Below, piece after piece: positions 34,583-45,892 of a stretch of 64,000 bases of DNA. The notes beneath the pieces were generated by a model. It was not told the origin of the DNA. It saw nothing but the letters and a program-made list of their open reading frames with translations, and searched no databases. Source of the stretch: Proales similis (Eukaryota > Rotifera > Eurotatoria > Ploima > Proalidae); assembly GCA_019059635.1 (NCBI GenBank), contig JAGVRJ010000005.1, positions 1,240,001-1,304,000 of the forward strand, read 5' to 3'. The position numbers and the translations under genes are program-made. Numbering within the stretch: the first letter of the stretch is position 1; every line of letters starts with the position of its first letter.

Positions 34583-36064
34583 ATGAAGATATTTATTCCC
34601 ATCTTAATCATGGCCTTGGGCTTCTACGCCACCTGCGATTGTAAGCTCAATTTGTATTTCGAATTAATCGTTTGTAGTAAAAAACAAAATTTCGTTTAAA
34701 AGGCGCGTCGGTTGAGCGAGATGCCCGAATGGATATTCGGCCTCAGCTCGAGTATGTAGTCGATTTAATATTCGAATGCATCTTTAAAATGCCCGGCTAC
34801 GAGAAGAACGATTTGTTCAACTCAATCGATTTTGTCAAGGCCAAGCTGGATGAACTCAAACGCTTGTGTGATGATATTAAAGCCAATCCGTTCAGAATTT
34901 TCGATTTGCTCTTCATGTTCGCGCAGAACGATCGCCTGATTATGCAAGAGCTCATGAAACTAAACAACTTTAAAGATTTCAATCAGTGGATCCAGCTCCT
35001 GGTCGACTTGATTTGGGAGCGCATCAACTTTTGGAACGGATATTACTCTTCAATGCAAACTGATTACATCACATCGTCATCAACTGACTTGGAGGCAACA
35101 TCGTCTCAATCAATCAGCATTGGCACAGCTTCCACAGGCTCGGCTACAAGCAATGAATCCACTTCACAGCAAACAACTGATTCTTCTTCATTCTCTCCTT
35201 ATCCAAGTTCTGGTCCCACTAGCCAGGCTTCTACGTCCACCTTTTCCTCTCCATCAAGTTCAGACTTTTCTTCATCTTTCTCCTCACAGTCGGCCGTTAC
35301 CACAGACTCGCTTGATCCATCATCTGCTTCTTCGTCGCCTTCTGCTTCATCCGAACCAAATACCAACCCGTCCAGCGCTAGTACTTTAGTTGGCGATTTT
35401 ACATCTGAGGGCTCATCTTTACCATCTGGCAGCTCCCAAGCTTCAACTGACTCGAATGGTCAAACTACTGATCAAACCTCAGTAGTCCCACCAGTCCAAG
35501 GTTAATTTTTCTTCTGATTTCTGCACCTGTGAACTGCTAAATATCGCGAGCCTTGTTTAGAGGTGATGGTGTTCGATCCAAACTACTGTACCAGATACAC
35601 AGCTGCCGATTGCGCTGAATCGCCTCCAAACAGTCCAGTAAACACCGTAAGTTGAAAAAAAAAACAAAGGTCGTTTTTGGCCAAATTTGATCAAGAAAGC
35701 AATGACGGCTTTAGGTTCCATTCATTTGCAAATCACTGTGCAGTAAGTAAACTGCAAAAAAAGACTCAGTAGTCAAAAATTGAATGACCGATTTCTAGCC
35801 TGCCAGACTCGATTGAATTGTAACGGAAACGGACTGGCGATAATAACCAACTTGGGCCGATGCAAATGCAACTGCAACGAGGACTTTATAGGCGAGCAAT
35901 GTGAAAGTAAATCGATAAATCTTAATTCAAATCAATTGATGTCTAAATTAGGTCTAGTTGATATTTCTAAGAGGAGAGAATTCTGCCTGAATCAGTCGCT
36001 TAAGCCCTACTGTGAAGTGAATGCCAACTTGAGAATCGCTTGTCCAGATCTGTGTCAAAGCTAA
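34583..36064 (+). CDS. Secreted Ser/Thr-rich (mucin-like) protein with EGF-like and ShK-like ends
   Basis: Exons 34583-34640, 34703-35500, 35561-35646, 35715-35742, 35799-36064 join in phase to 411 residues. The first exon encodes a signal peptide (MKIFIPILIMALGFYATC). A compact acidic/aromatic helical domain follows at about 25-125 (RPQLEYVVDLIFECIFKMPG ... WIQLLVDLIWERINFW). Next is about 135 residues of Ser/Thr/Pro that should be heavily O-glycosylated. Then come short Cys-containing exons and an EGF-like motif (CNCNEDFIGEQCE). The end (FCLNQSLKPYCEVN ... CPDLCQS) resembles a partial ShK-type domain. The exon-2 donor is the weak GTTAAT, needed to avoid a premature stop. A 45-nt GT...AG segment at 35907-35951 is either exon or intron; removing it gives 396 residues. 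Function unknown; a cuticular or gut surface coat protein is possible. Confidence 0.8.
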
Positions 36065-36270
36065 ACACTGGATGCCATTTAATCCGCTTCTCTTTTAAAT
36101 TAAGTCGTGCGAATAAAACAGCTTGTTTGTGTCTGTGGCTGAATCTGATGCTTTTCAGAATCGAACATGAAATCAAGGGTTTGGCTGGGCTACAAAAAAG
36201 TTAAATTAGATTTGAAATTTTGACGGAAAAGGGGCAAAAAGCTTGAAAATAAATATTCAATTGGAAATGA

Positions 36271-37422
36271 ATGAGAAAAATGAGTTTGCTTCAGCCAGAG
36301 ATATTGCGAATCGGCAAAAAACGATATCGACGAAATCCACGCAGTTTAGACTTTAACCAGGCGTCTTCCAAAGCGAAGGAATTCATTCAGCAAGAAGATG
36401 AAGAAGATGACGAGTTTAATATACCAGACTCGGTCCGAGTGCCGTACGATGAAGATGAGCCTTGCGATTTTAAAATGCATGCAAGTGAAAGGCCAGACGA
36501 TGAAATCGACGACGAGCATGATTCGGAAATAGAAACGGCAAGCAATGGGACCTATCGACTCACAATTCAAGCGTCTGAGGAATATTTTGGTTTAATAATC
36601 GGCAAAGGTGGCGAATCTAAGCGGCGCCTTGAACGAGACACGTCTACTCGCATTCGAGTCGCTCCGAAAGGCAAAGGAGACTGGATAACAATTGAAAGCA
36701 AGCAGAAATCTGCGATTGTTTCTTGCCGCACTCGGCTCAATCTCATGATAATGAACTCTCGCCTTCAACGTCCATTCAATTACTTTCTGAGTATTCCTTT
36801 GAACGCTGAGAATATAAAGCAGAATTTTATGTCGTTCAAAGCTGGTGTGCTCGCTGAGTGCTCCCAAGAGCGTGGCCTTGATGAGCGAATATTTCAAAAT
36901 CCGAACAAGCTTCATTTGACCATCTGCACTTTGAACTTGTTCGGAAAGTTTGAGCTACAAGAGGCAGTTGAGCGTCTTATGGAAGCAGAGCAGACCAAAG
37001 TGCAAGAAATATTGGACCAAAAGCCCATCCAGATTCAGCTCAGAGGCCTCGAGTATATGAACGACGACCCGAGTGAGGTGGACGTTCTTTACGCCAAGGT
37101 CGAATCTAATCAACTGCAAAAACTGGAGGCTATTTGCAACATGCTGATGCGACTATTTGTCGACGCTGGCTTTAGTAAAAAGCAATTTGAAAGAGTCAAA
37201 ATACACGCCACCCTGTTGAACACAAAGTTCAGATCGAAACAAAACGAACAGGGCAAACCGACTGAGGCACGTCAGTCATTTGATGCGCGCAAAATTCTTC
37301 AATTATTTGAAAATTACGACTTTGGCTATTTGAATCTGAGCCACATCGAGCTGTCGGTGCGACACACCACGGCTACAAACGGTTTCTATCAGTCGGTCGC
37401 TTCAATCAATCTTTCTCCGTAG
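36271..37422 (+). CDS. ascc1: ASCC1, activating signal cointegrator 1 complex subunit 1
   Basis: Single-exon CDS of 383 codons from an ATG at 36271. The N-terminus MRKMSLLQPEILRIGKKRYRR matches the family start. An acidic linker (QEDEEDDEFN) leads into a KH domain at about 92-150 with the GxxG loop in IIGKGGESKRRLE. The rest is a 2H phosphoesterase/LigT-like domain with both HxT motifs: HLTI in NKLHLTICTL and HATL in VKIHATLLNTKF. ASCC1 partners ASCC2/ASCC3 in alkylation-damage repair and transcription co-activation; the 2H domain suggests RNA end or cyclic-phosphate chemistry. Both catalytic motifs and the KH loop are intact. Length is close to human ASCC1. No introns, unlike most neighbours. 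Confidence 0.94.
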   Translation: MRKMSLLQPEILRIGKKRYRRNPRSLDFNQASSKAKEFIQQEDEEDDEFNIPDSVRVPYDEDEPCDFKMHASERPDDEIDDEHDSEIETASNGTYRLTIQASEEYFGLIIGKGGESKRRLERDTSTRIRVAPKGKGDWITIESKQKSAIVSCRTRLNLMIMNSRLQRPFNYFLSIPLNAENIKQNFMSFKAGVLAECSQERGLDERIFQNPNKLHLTICTLNLFGKFELQEAVERLMEAEQTKVQEILDQKPIQIQLRGLEYMNDDPSEVDVLYAKVESNQLQKLEAICNMLMRLFVDAGFSKKQFERVKIHATLLNTKFRSKQNEQGKPTEARQSFDARKILQLFENYDFGYLNLSHIELSVRHTTATNGFYQSVASINLSP

Positions 37423-37646
37423 TCGTCGATTTTGTTGTTTTCTTTTGTTCATCAGAAATAAACCCGCCTCCAAAAAAGAAAGTTTTGTTTTAATTTTAAT
37501 AACTTATCGAATCAAAAGCGATTACTGATAAGCGCTGGTGAAAAAAACGTGAACTGGCACGCCTGTAAACTTGCCATCTGGAGTTTGACTATTCGACTCG
37601 GCCAAATTAAAAGGCCTTCAAATGATCTAGACGAATATATTGCGAA

Positions 37647-38925
37647 ATGAAGCTTTCTTCGTTTGTTTTTATTGCGCTCGGATTGATCTCTGTGGCGAAC
37701 GCTTGGGATCACAGTGACCTGGAAAGTGCTATCCACGAGCTGAACGCCAATCCAGAAGCCCTACTCGATTTTGAAAACAATATCAAGGAACTGCTTGAAA
37801 CCGAGCCCAACTATTTCAATTACACGCCATTTGTCTCTCATGACTACAAGTTTCAATGCAATGTGAGCAATGCTGAGGCTGAACCTGCCACTTCAGTTCA
37901 TCGTCTGAGACCAAGTGACATTAAAGTGGTAGCCGCTTTGGGTGACAGTTTGACTGCTTCGCTTGGCAGTCAGGCACGAACAGTGATTGGCCTTCTGATT
38001 GAGTATAGATCACATTCTTGGTCTATCGGTGGTCACAAGTATCTTGAAAACACAGTCACAGTGCCCAACATATTGAGAAAGTTCAACCCGAATCTGGTTG
38101 GCTTTTCGACAAGCACCGACATTATGTTTTTGACCAAGAAAGGAGTCGGTCTAAACGTGGCCGTTTCTGGTCAAGAAGCCAACCACTTGCCGGCTCAGGC
38201 CGAAATACTGCTCAAGCGAATGAAAGCCGACAAGCGGATTGATTTCGAAAACGACTGGAAACTCGTCACTTTGTTCATTGGTGGCAATGACATCTGCGAC
38301 TATTGCAAGAACAAGAATCTTCATTCACCAAATCAATACTTGAACGATATTCAAACGGCCCTTGACCTTTTATACAAAGAAATGCCTCGAACATTGGTGA
38401 ACCTTGTCACTGTTCTTAAGGCCACACAAGTGAAGCATCTAAACAAAGGCCTCATTTGCAGCTTCCTTCATCGTCGAGTGTGCGAATGCGCAGCCTATCC
38501 CAAAACAGCCGAAGACGAGGCGGAACTGGAACGCATTGAAACTGAATATCAAAATCTTTCCGAGCAATTGGTTGCCTCGGGCCGATATGAGGGTCGTAAC
38601 GATTTCACGGTGGTGGTGCAGCCGACGTTCAAAGACAAAGGACTTCAATACAAGCCGAACGGCAAAATTGATTATTCTTATTTCGCGCCCGATTGTTTCC
38701 ATTTGTCTTCGAAAGGACACGGTAAGAATCAAATTGATTAAGATAATGCACCACGATTAGCGAAACACGAATTTGTTTTCATTTTAAGCTGCGGCAGCCG
38801 TGGGTTTGTGGAACAATATGCTCCAACCGGTCGGCAAGAAAGCAACTACCTGGGGAAATGAGGAGAAGATCCTTTGCCCGACAAACGAGCGCCCATACAT
38901 ATTCACTAATCTAAATTCAAACTAG
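37647..38925 (+). CDS. Phospholipase B1-like secreted GDSL lipase/esterase
   Basis: Two exons, 37647-38721 and 38789-38925, join in phase to 403 residues. Signal peptide MKLSSFVFIALGLISVANA. All SGNH/GDSL hydrolase blocks are present: block I VAALGDSLTASLG with the nucleophile Ser at about residue 99, block II VAVSGQEANHLPAQ, block III LFIGGNDICDYC with its Asn, and block V APDCFHLSSKGH with the Asp-His pair. Further PLB1 features are LRPSDIKVVAALGDS and the C-terminal NERPYIFT. Animal PLB1-type enzymes hydrolyse dietary and membrane glycerolipids. Vertebrate PLB1 has four tandem repeats and a membrane anchor; this protein is a single repeat without an anchor, so it is probably a soluble secreted esterase. 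Confidence 0.93.
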
Positions 38926-39273
38926 CATAAGCACGGCGCTAAATAAACTGATTATTTTTTTTTTCCGAATATTTGAAATAAACACTCTGGCTGACAATGT
39001 TGTTATTATCAAGGGAGGCGGACTAATTGGCTATATTAAATCGCTCTAGCACGGACTCGTTTATCCCACGTTAGTCAACGATGCTGTAATTGCTTTTTAG
39101 TGCTTATATGTGTCAATAAGCCAAGTCCCTAGTGATCAGAACTGTAATCGTTGTTTTTGAAGCTGCAATTTCAAGAATTTCAAAGAGATGCGTCATGTCA
39201 GCCCAAAACGAAGCTCATAAATAGGAACGTGGAGTCAAGAAAAACAATCAAAAATATTCAGTAGCAAAATCCA
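38926..39273. other. Intergenic region
   Basis: 348 nt. AATAAA signals near 38941 and 38978 serve the lipase gene. The rest is probably the promoter and leader of the next small secreted protein. No coding frame. Confidence 0.45.
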
Positions 39274-39650
39274 ATGCGCTATAGCGGAGTCGTGATATTG
39301 TTGTTGGCCTTAGCCAGCCTTGCCATCTGCCAGCCATTTGATCATGCTGAGGCAATTCAAACTCCTAAATTTGGCTCCAACTGGTACAGAATTGGAAAAA
39401 GATTAGGCCTAGACGCAGGTGGTAAGTTCAACAATTTGAGAAATTTCCCATTCAAAAGCAGCAGGGAATTAAATTTTCGCAAATTCTAGTTCAGCTCGGC
39501 TCGGTGCATGAAACAACTAGCAAGTCAGTTGGTTTGCTCGACCTCGGCAGAATAAGAAACGAAAGAATACTCAAAACTAGTGAACTGCTTGATCGTTTAA
39601 ATAACCTTGGCAGAATTCTCAACTCAAAGAAGACGCCATTCAATCTCTAA
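39274..39650 (+). CDS. Candidate neuropeptide precursor with one amidated peptide
   Basis: Two exons, 39274-39421 and 39490-39650, join in phase to a 102-residue protein. A clear signal peptide (MRYSGVVILLLALASLAIC) is followed by a segment ending FGSNWYRI at residue 40, then Gly-Lys-Arg at 41-43. GKR is the classical signal for dibasic cleavage and C-terminal amidation, so a peptide of about 20 residues ending in Tyr-Arg-Ile-amide is predicted. With cleavage after Cys19 it would begin with Gln (possible pyroglutamate). The remaining 59 residues have no further GKR and no Cys; they end LNSKKTPFNL. I do not recognise the family: the C-terminus is not SIFamide, RYamide, NPF or a PRX-amide. AATAAA at about 39666. 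Alternative: an unrelated small secreted protein. Confidence 0.72.
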
Positions 39651-39972
39651 TTTGATGTGTTGTGAAAATAAACCGTTTTGTTTTGCTTTTTGGGTTTGAT
39701 ATTTTTTCGTTTGGTTGAGATGTTTTTTTTTCATCGAATTTGGCAAATAGCTTAGCCCCGGGATGTTAGATAAGAGATATCTCTCAGAGGAAAAGAAATG
39801 TAAATTGTTAGGTTGGTTTAGATGAACGAGCATGGGCTGGTCGTTGAATGAGGTTAACTTTGGAATGAAGGCAGCCGTCATTTACACGTTTGCATTGTCG
39901 AAATAATTATTCTGATCGCAAAGTGATTTATATTGAATTCAATCGGCAGACAATAATCTTGAAGACCATCTA
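39651..39972. other. Intergenic region
   Basis: 322 nt, containing the neuropeptide poly(A) signal and T-rich sequence near 39720. No coding frame recognised. Confidence 0.45.
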
Positions 39973-42900
39973 ATGCCAGATGATGGATCTAGAGGAGCAA
40001 GTAGGATGCTTGGTCTCAATTATTTTCTGTTCATTTAATTTCAAATTTAGCATTGTACGTTAAGACGAACGGTGACGCTTTGCCGACAACGAACGGTTTG
40101 AAAAATCTCAACTCGGTGCTTGATGCTGTGCTGGGCGATTACTTGCCGGTGCAAGACAAAGACGCCAGCAAACTAAAAGAGGCCTTGTTAGCTCATTTGT
40201 CAGAATATGAGCGAGGCAAGATGGAGCGGATTAGCGATGATAAAGGCTCATCCAGTCTCAAGTCGTCATATGAACATCAACTTGAGCTATTGAGAACTAA
40301 AGTGCAGCTTTTGGAGAAAACCTGCAGCAACTACAAGCAAGGAATCGTTGAGATGAACAAAAACTTTGGCCTACAGCAGCAGAGTGATGAAATAGCGTCA
40401 ATGAATATGTTCAAGGAGATAATGAATGACCTTCAGAAGACAAACGCCAGCCTTGAGACGGCCAAAATCGACCTTGAAGTCCAAGCAGTCAATCTGAAGA
40501 ACGAGTTGGATCGCGTCAAAACTGAGAAAGAAAACTTGAATAAGAAATTGGCGGCCAACGAACAGCAAATTACCAAGATTACTGCAGAACGCGCCGACGC
40601 AGAGAATCGGCTGTATCGCCAACTCAATGAAAGAGACGAGCATATCGCTCACATAAATGTGCAGCTAGCATCTAAGCAGTCAGAGAACGAGCGTCTATTT
40701 GGCGAGAACACTCAACTTGTGCAAACCAAGAGTGACTATGAACAACTGGTATCAGTTCACGAACAGCTTTCGCAGCATTATGAGCAGCTATGCAACCAAG
40801 CGAACGACATCGTCAACGGCAATCAGATGCTAAACGAGAGATGCGAGAGCCAGTCTCAGAAGATTGACGAGCTAGAGAGCGAGCTGAGCGAAGAAAGGCT
40901 CAAAATTCAGACCTTGGTTAGTGCCAACTCGGAGCTCAACACTCAGAAAATAAACTTGGAGTACCAGCTTTCTGAACTTCGCCGAACATGGTCGTCGGCC
41001 GAGAAGGATCTCACCGGCCTTACACGCTTAAGAGGCATCGAAGGCGAATACGAGAAACTTAAGAAAAGAGTGGAGGAGCTAGACGCAGAAATGAGCGAGA
41101 AAAATGAACTCATCGAGCAGCTAAACCAAGCCAAAGAGTTCTTGGCCGAGAATAATTCCAAGCTGTTGACCAACAACATCAAGATAAGACTGTTTATTGA
41201 GACTATGGGCCTTGACACCAGTCTGATCGAGACCAACAAATCGGTTCAGGAATTTGAAGAGTTGAAGGAGCTCTATGCTGAAAGTCAACGCGAGCTTGGC
41301 AAACTTCAGCAAGAAAAGCTGCAAATGGAGCGTCAAGTAATCGAACTCCAGACTGAGCGAATTCAAAGGCCAGAAAATGTTGCTCAGCCGGAAAATGGAG
41401 TGCCAAACCTTGACGAAAGCGGACAGCTCGGCTCTATTGAGACACAAAAGCCCGAAAATGAATCTCACTCTGGCGGGGTTGCAACAAGTGAACCAACGGT
41501 TGCTCAGACTAGTGTCGACGAGCTGGTCGCTCGAATTGAAGGCCTAAACAAAGAACTAGAAGCAGCACAACAGCAAGTGAGCAAGTACAAAATCAAGTTG
41601 AAAAAAATGCTGAAAAAAGGAGGCAAAGAAGAGAAAACAAACCAGCTCGAGAATGCGCTTGTTCAAACCGAGCCCGAAGAGCGAACCTCGTTCGAATGGG
41701 CACTTGAAGCTCTCTCTCAGCATACAATGGCCGAGATTTCTGGCCTCAACGACTGCCTAACTCAGCTGTTTTTGACACATAAGGCCAAAGAAGAACGATT
41801 GATCACAAAGTGCGACGAATGGAAAAACGAATACGAAAGAATAAAAATTGAAATCCAAGACCGTGAGACGCTCATAAGCACGTTGGAAAAAGAGCTTGAA
41901 AAGCTTCAAACCTCGGCCAAGCAAACCGAACCAGTGAATGAAGAATCAAACGAGAAACTGAGACAAGAGTTCGCCGAGCTCACATTGGAGCATCAGCAAA
42001 CTTTGGACAAACTCCGCAAGATCGAAGAGCAAAGCTCCAAGTACAAGTCAAAGTTGAAAAAGTTTGTCAGCATGCAGAAGCATGAAAAGTCTGAGGCTGA
42101 AAATGTGCAGAACGATTCTCTGGGTCAGAACAGCCAACAGCAGCAGAACATTCTAGACCAGTCGGAGTCTGCTAAAAGGCAATTGCAAGAGCAAATCGAA
42201 CTTCTCAGGTCCCAGCTAAATAGCGAGCTTATTCAACATCAGTCACGAATCGAAGAGTTGGAAAGGGAAAACGCAAATCTTCGAAACACAGCTGAGCAGA
42301 ACGATGACGAAATAAAAGCAAAACTGTTCGAGATCGATGCTCAGAAGCAAACGGTTGTGAATGAGAACGAGATCCTCAAGTCAGAAATGGCTCTTTCAAA
42401 GGAACAAGCTCGGCAGCAAGAGGAGGCTGCCAAATTAGAATCGGAACGTCTGATTCAAGAAAACGAATCGCTGAAAGAAAGGCTTCACGCAGTTGAGAGT
42501 CAATGTCTCAAGTACAAGGCCAAGCTCAAGCAGATGCTTGGAAAAGCTAAGAAACAAGTTCAAATGGATTCGTCGTCCGAGTCGAGTTTGCTCCTTGCCA
42601 CAGTGAACGTTGATTCGTCAAGACCAGAAACGCCACTCTCGTTGGTGGGTCATTCGCCAGCCCCCAGTTTTAGTCATTCTGCTGTGCAGACTGAAGAGTC
42701 AGGGCCATGTCAATTAGTGCAACAAGAGACAATGAAAACGCAAATGATCGAGGAAAACGAGCGGCTCCATGAATGCCTCGAACAACAAGAGGCTATTGAA
42801 GCACAACTAAGAGGCGAAAATCAAGAGCTCTTGCTTCAGATTGAAGAGCTTAGAGTTTTGAGTGACTCTGAGCTGAAGAAAACGAGTGAAGAACTAGAAC

Positions 42901-44096
42901 ATTCGCTTGCTGAAAATCGAGAAGCGCAAAAAAAAATCGAAAATCTTGAGCAGCAAAACATCAAGTACAAGTCCAAACTTAAGCAACTTTTGGCCAAATC
43001 TCGAGCCGGAGAAGGTCATCCAGTTCAAGTCAAAGATTTGGATCGAAGTGAGTCACCAAGTCTAGCTAGCGCAGCCTCAGCTGACCCGCATCAGACAGCT
43101 GAGTCGAATTCAAATTCTTCGATCAAGTCGAAAGAAGAGCTTGAAGAACTAAGAAACGAGAACAAACTGCTGCTGCAACAAGTCGCTCAGCTTCAGGATT
43201 CAGTTAAAAATTTAGAACAAGAACTTGAGGGCTTGCGAGTAGAATACGAGAGCCAACTCAAAACAAAAGAAGAGACAATTCGGCTGTTGGAAAGCCAAAT
43301 TTCGCATCTAAATGAACAGGTCGACTCAAAAATCGAACAAGCTCAAGTGAGCCTCCCATCTGACCAGGACCAAAGTGAACTCAAGGTTCTAAAGGAGCAA
43401 AACTTGAAACTGAAAGCCAAATTGAAAAAACTTGTTAATGCCCGGTCCAATCTTATTGAGTCGGCCAATCAAACGGACGAGGTTTTGACTAAAAAAGATC
43501 AAGAGACGCCCAAAGATGCTGATAAGTTTGGCATGCTTGAGCGAGAACTGAGCGCACGGCAAAACGAAGCAGAGGAATTAAAAGGTGCTCTAGCAACGCA
43601 AGCTAAAAGTCGCGAGCTTTTAGAATTGGAGCTGAGAAACAAAGAGGAAAGCTTGGAAAAGGTGAACCTTCGAATGGCCGAAACGCTAGACCGCATTGAA
43701 AAAGTTGAAAGCGACTTGAAGCACAAAACCGATGAAAATAGCGAGTTATTAAGGACGCTCGATGATCTAAGGCAATCCTTTGAGCAGCAAAAATCGCTTT
43801 ACGAGCGTGATCTTTGCGAGCTGCGCGACAAGCTGAGCACAACGGCTGTCAATTTGTCTGATAATTCCGACTCGATTCAACATGAAGAGACTGCTCCACG
43901 GATCGAACCAGTCAGCCCGAGTGTCAAATCATCTGAACAAGAAAGGCCTGTTCAGTTGCATGATCAATTAAAATATTGTCACGAAAAGTGCCAAAACGTG
44001 GTCGCCAAGCTCAGCATGCTTCGTCAGCAGAACCAGAATTTAAACGATAAAATGAAAACTCTTAAATCGCTCATTTCCTCCCAAGTTGGCAGCTAG
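39973..44096 (+). CDS. Large golgin-like coiled-coil protein with internal basic repeats
   Basis: A 28-nt first exon, 39973-40000 (MPDDGSRGA plus one base), joins in phase to a single 4-kb exon, 40051-44096; 1357 residues. Almost the whole protein is Glu/Gln/Leu/Lys-rich heptad sequence, that is, a long parallel coiled coil. A basic element (K/L)KxKLKxxL recurs five times, at about residues 520, 672, 829, 980 and 1129: SKYKIKLKKML, SKYKSKLKKFV, LKYKAKLKQML, IKYKSKLKQLL, LKLKAKLKKLV. Spacing is near 150 residues. The end contains KYCHEKCQNVVAKLSMLRQQ. Golgi tethers and centrosomal proteins look like this, and GCC2-type golgins are the nearest comparison I can offer, but I see no GRIP domain. 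The short first exon is supported only by frame and an ATG. Confidence 0.85.
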
Positions 44097-44807
44097 CCCA
44101 ATCCGACACAAAATTGTTTTAGATCGTAGTCATTCTATTTATTTCCCATCTATCCAAGATTTTATTTTCCAAGGCCACTAATCGCGGATTTGTTTTTTTT
44201 TTCGAAGCCAATAAATTATCGATATATTAATTCGAAGTGTTTTATGATCAGATCAGTTCGATTCAGATTTTCTTGTTCACGATTTCTTCTAAAAATTGCC
44301 GCTTGATGTTTTCATGGGGACGGTTGAGGCAGAAAAATTTCAAATTTTAATAAAATTTGTTTATTTGGGCCGCGAAATTTCGGTTTTAGAAAAACATCGC
44401 GTTTTGGCGAAAATTAATTTTTGCTGGTTGCGTCTGGCTCCTGTCAACTTTCTTGAAAGTAGGTCTCATTTCTTTGATACTTATACAGCAAGCCGAACGA
44501 AACACTTTTTTTGCTGATTTTGTCGATTAGCATCATTTGGTTAATTATTTCAGTTGATGCAATTTTCTCATTGGTCTCTACTTGGTTTGTTTATTTAACA
44601 AAGTTGAAATAGAAAACACTCAAAGTCGTCTTGGTTTGCTGACAAGTTGTATGGCAAGCACACACATCACTATGTGGAATGCTGGGCTTCTAATAATAAG
44701 GTTAACGGAGAAGAACTCGTTTCAAAATCTCAAACTCTTTTTGATTCTCTTTGGTTCTAGAATTGACAGCTTTCTGTTTTCCGCCGAATTTTTTAGACTT
44801 TTGAAAG
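44097..44807. other. Intergenic region
   Basis: 711 nt with AATAAA near 44210 for the upstream gene. AT-rich. Open frames here are short and hydrophobic by chance, with no splice logic. Confidence 0.45.
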
Positions 44808-45892
44808 ATGCATCGGTTGCCTCTCACTAGATTCGAGGTTTCCAGAAAGAGCCTGATAAAACTTACCAACTGCTTGTCAACAATTCTAGTCGTGCTCACT
44901 TTGCTTCTAATTTACGGACTATATTTCATTCAACCAAGAGTTCAGAGTTCAGCATCAAGCGACCAGACGCAGAACTCTCCTCAATCTGACCGAGACAGAT
45001 GCAGAGAACTTTACCTGAAAATTTTAAGCAATGAATTTGTTTATAAACCCCCGTTGAGAGAGCCACCCAAAGAGATGAAACGGTTGTTTGAACAAGACGG
45101 TAGTATGCCAATAATCAGATATGAGTATCGTGACCAATCGGATGATGATTCGGAAGAAGAAGTTATCAGCCCTGAACAACTAGCGAAACTTAACGAGAGC
45201 AATCATGATTTCGAAAGCGCGCATGACGGCCAGAAGGTCTTCATGACTCAGATGTTGGTCTATAGCCATCACCTTAACGGCAGTCATGTCGCTGTACTGG
45301 GCTCGGATGCCCCTTGGTTAGAAGCGATCGCCAAAAACATGGGCGCAAGCTTGGTGAGCACTTTGGATTACAAGAAAAAACGCTTCAACTCAGATGGCTT
45401 CGAATGGTGGCAAATAAACGAATTCATCAGGTATTCAATTGACCAGAGCAACTTCTCTTTTATCGACCTTGTCCTGTCTTATTCGACGATTCAAAATGCT
45501 GGCCTTGGTAACTGAATCGATCTGAATGCTTCTCAAATTCGAAGAATTTTGTCAACAACTGATTTAGGTAGACATGGAGAAGGACTAGCGCCTGATGGAG
45601 ACATTCTTATGATGCAACTGGCTCAATGTAAATTAAAATTAAAAAATACATTCTCAAAGCGAACTCAAACATAAACACACACAATCAACCGATTGAAGGT
45701 GTTCTCAAACCTAAAGGACTATTTTTCGTCGCTTTACCTGTTCTGCCAGAGCACAACGGCTACATCGAGTTCAATACGCAGCGTGTTTATGGAAAAAAAA
45801 GACTTAAGCAGCTTTTGAACGGTTGGAAAATAGTCGGAGGCAAGCGTTCATTTGACGACTTTCACACTCTGTATATTTTGCAAAAGAATTGA
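44808..45892 (+). CDS. DUF268-family type II membrane protein (methyltransferase-like)
   Basis: Exons 44808-45507, 45568-45627 and 45699-45892 join in phase to 317 residues. A short basic N-terminus precedes one membrane anchor (LSTILVVLTLLLIYGLYFI), so the bulk should face the Golgi/ER lumen or outside. The catalytic-looking half shows a DUF268 signature: GSHVAVLGSDAPWLEAIAKN (a Rossmann-like glycine region), IDLVLSYSTIQNAGLGRHGE, PDGDILMMQLAQCVLKPKG, LFFVALPV and the ending FNTQRVYGKKRLKQLLNGW. DUF268 was first described in Caenorhabditis and has no assigned activity; its fold resembles SAM-dependent methyltransferases. Splicing restores the GLGR and AQCVLKPKG blocks exactly, which supports the model. 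Confidence 0.9.

Noticed and set aside
44696-45892. Operon-like or trans-spliced gene cluster from 44808 to 50805
   Set aside because: Spacing is several hundred nt and each gene has its own features; no repeated spliced-leader acceptor pattern was evident.
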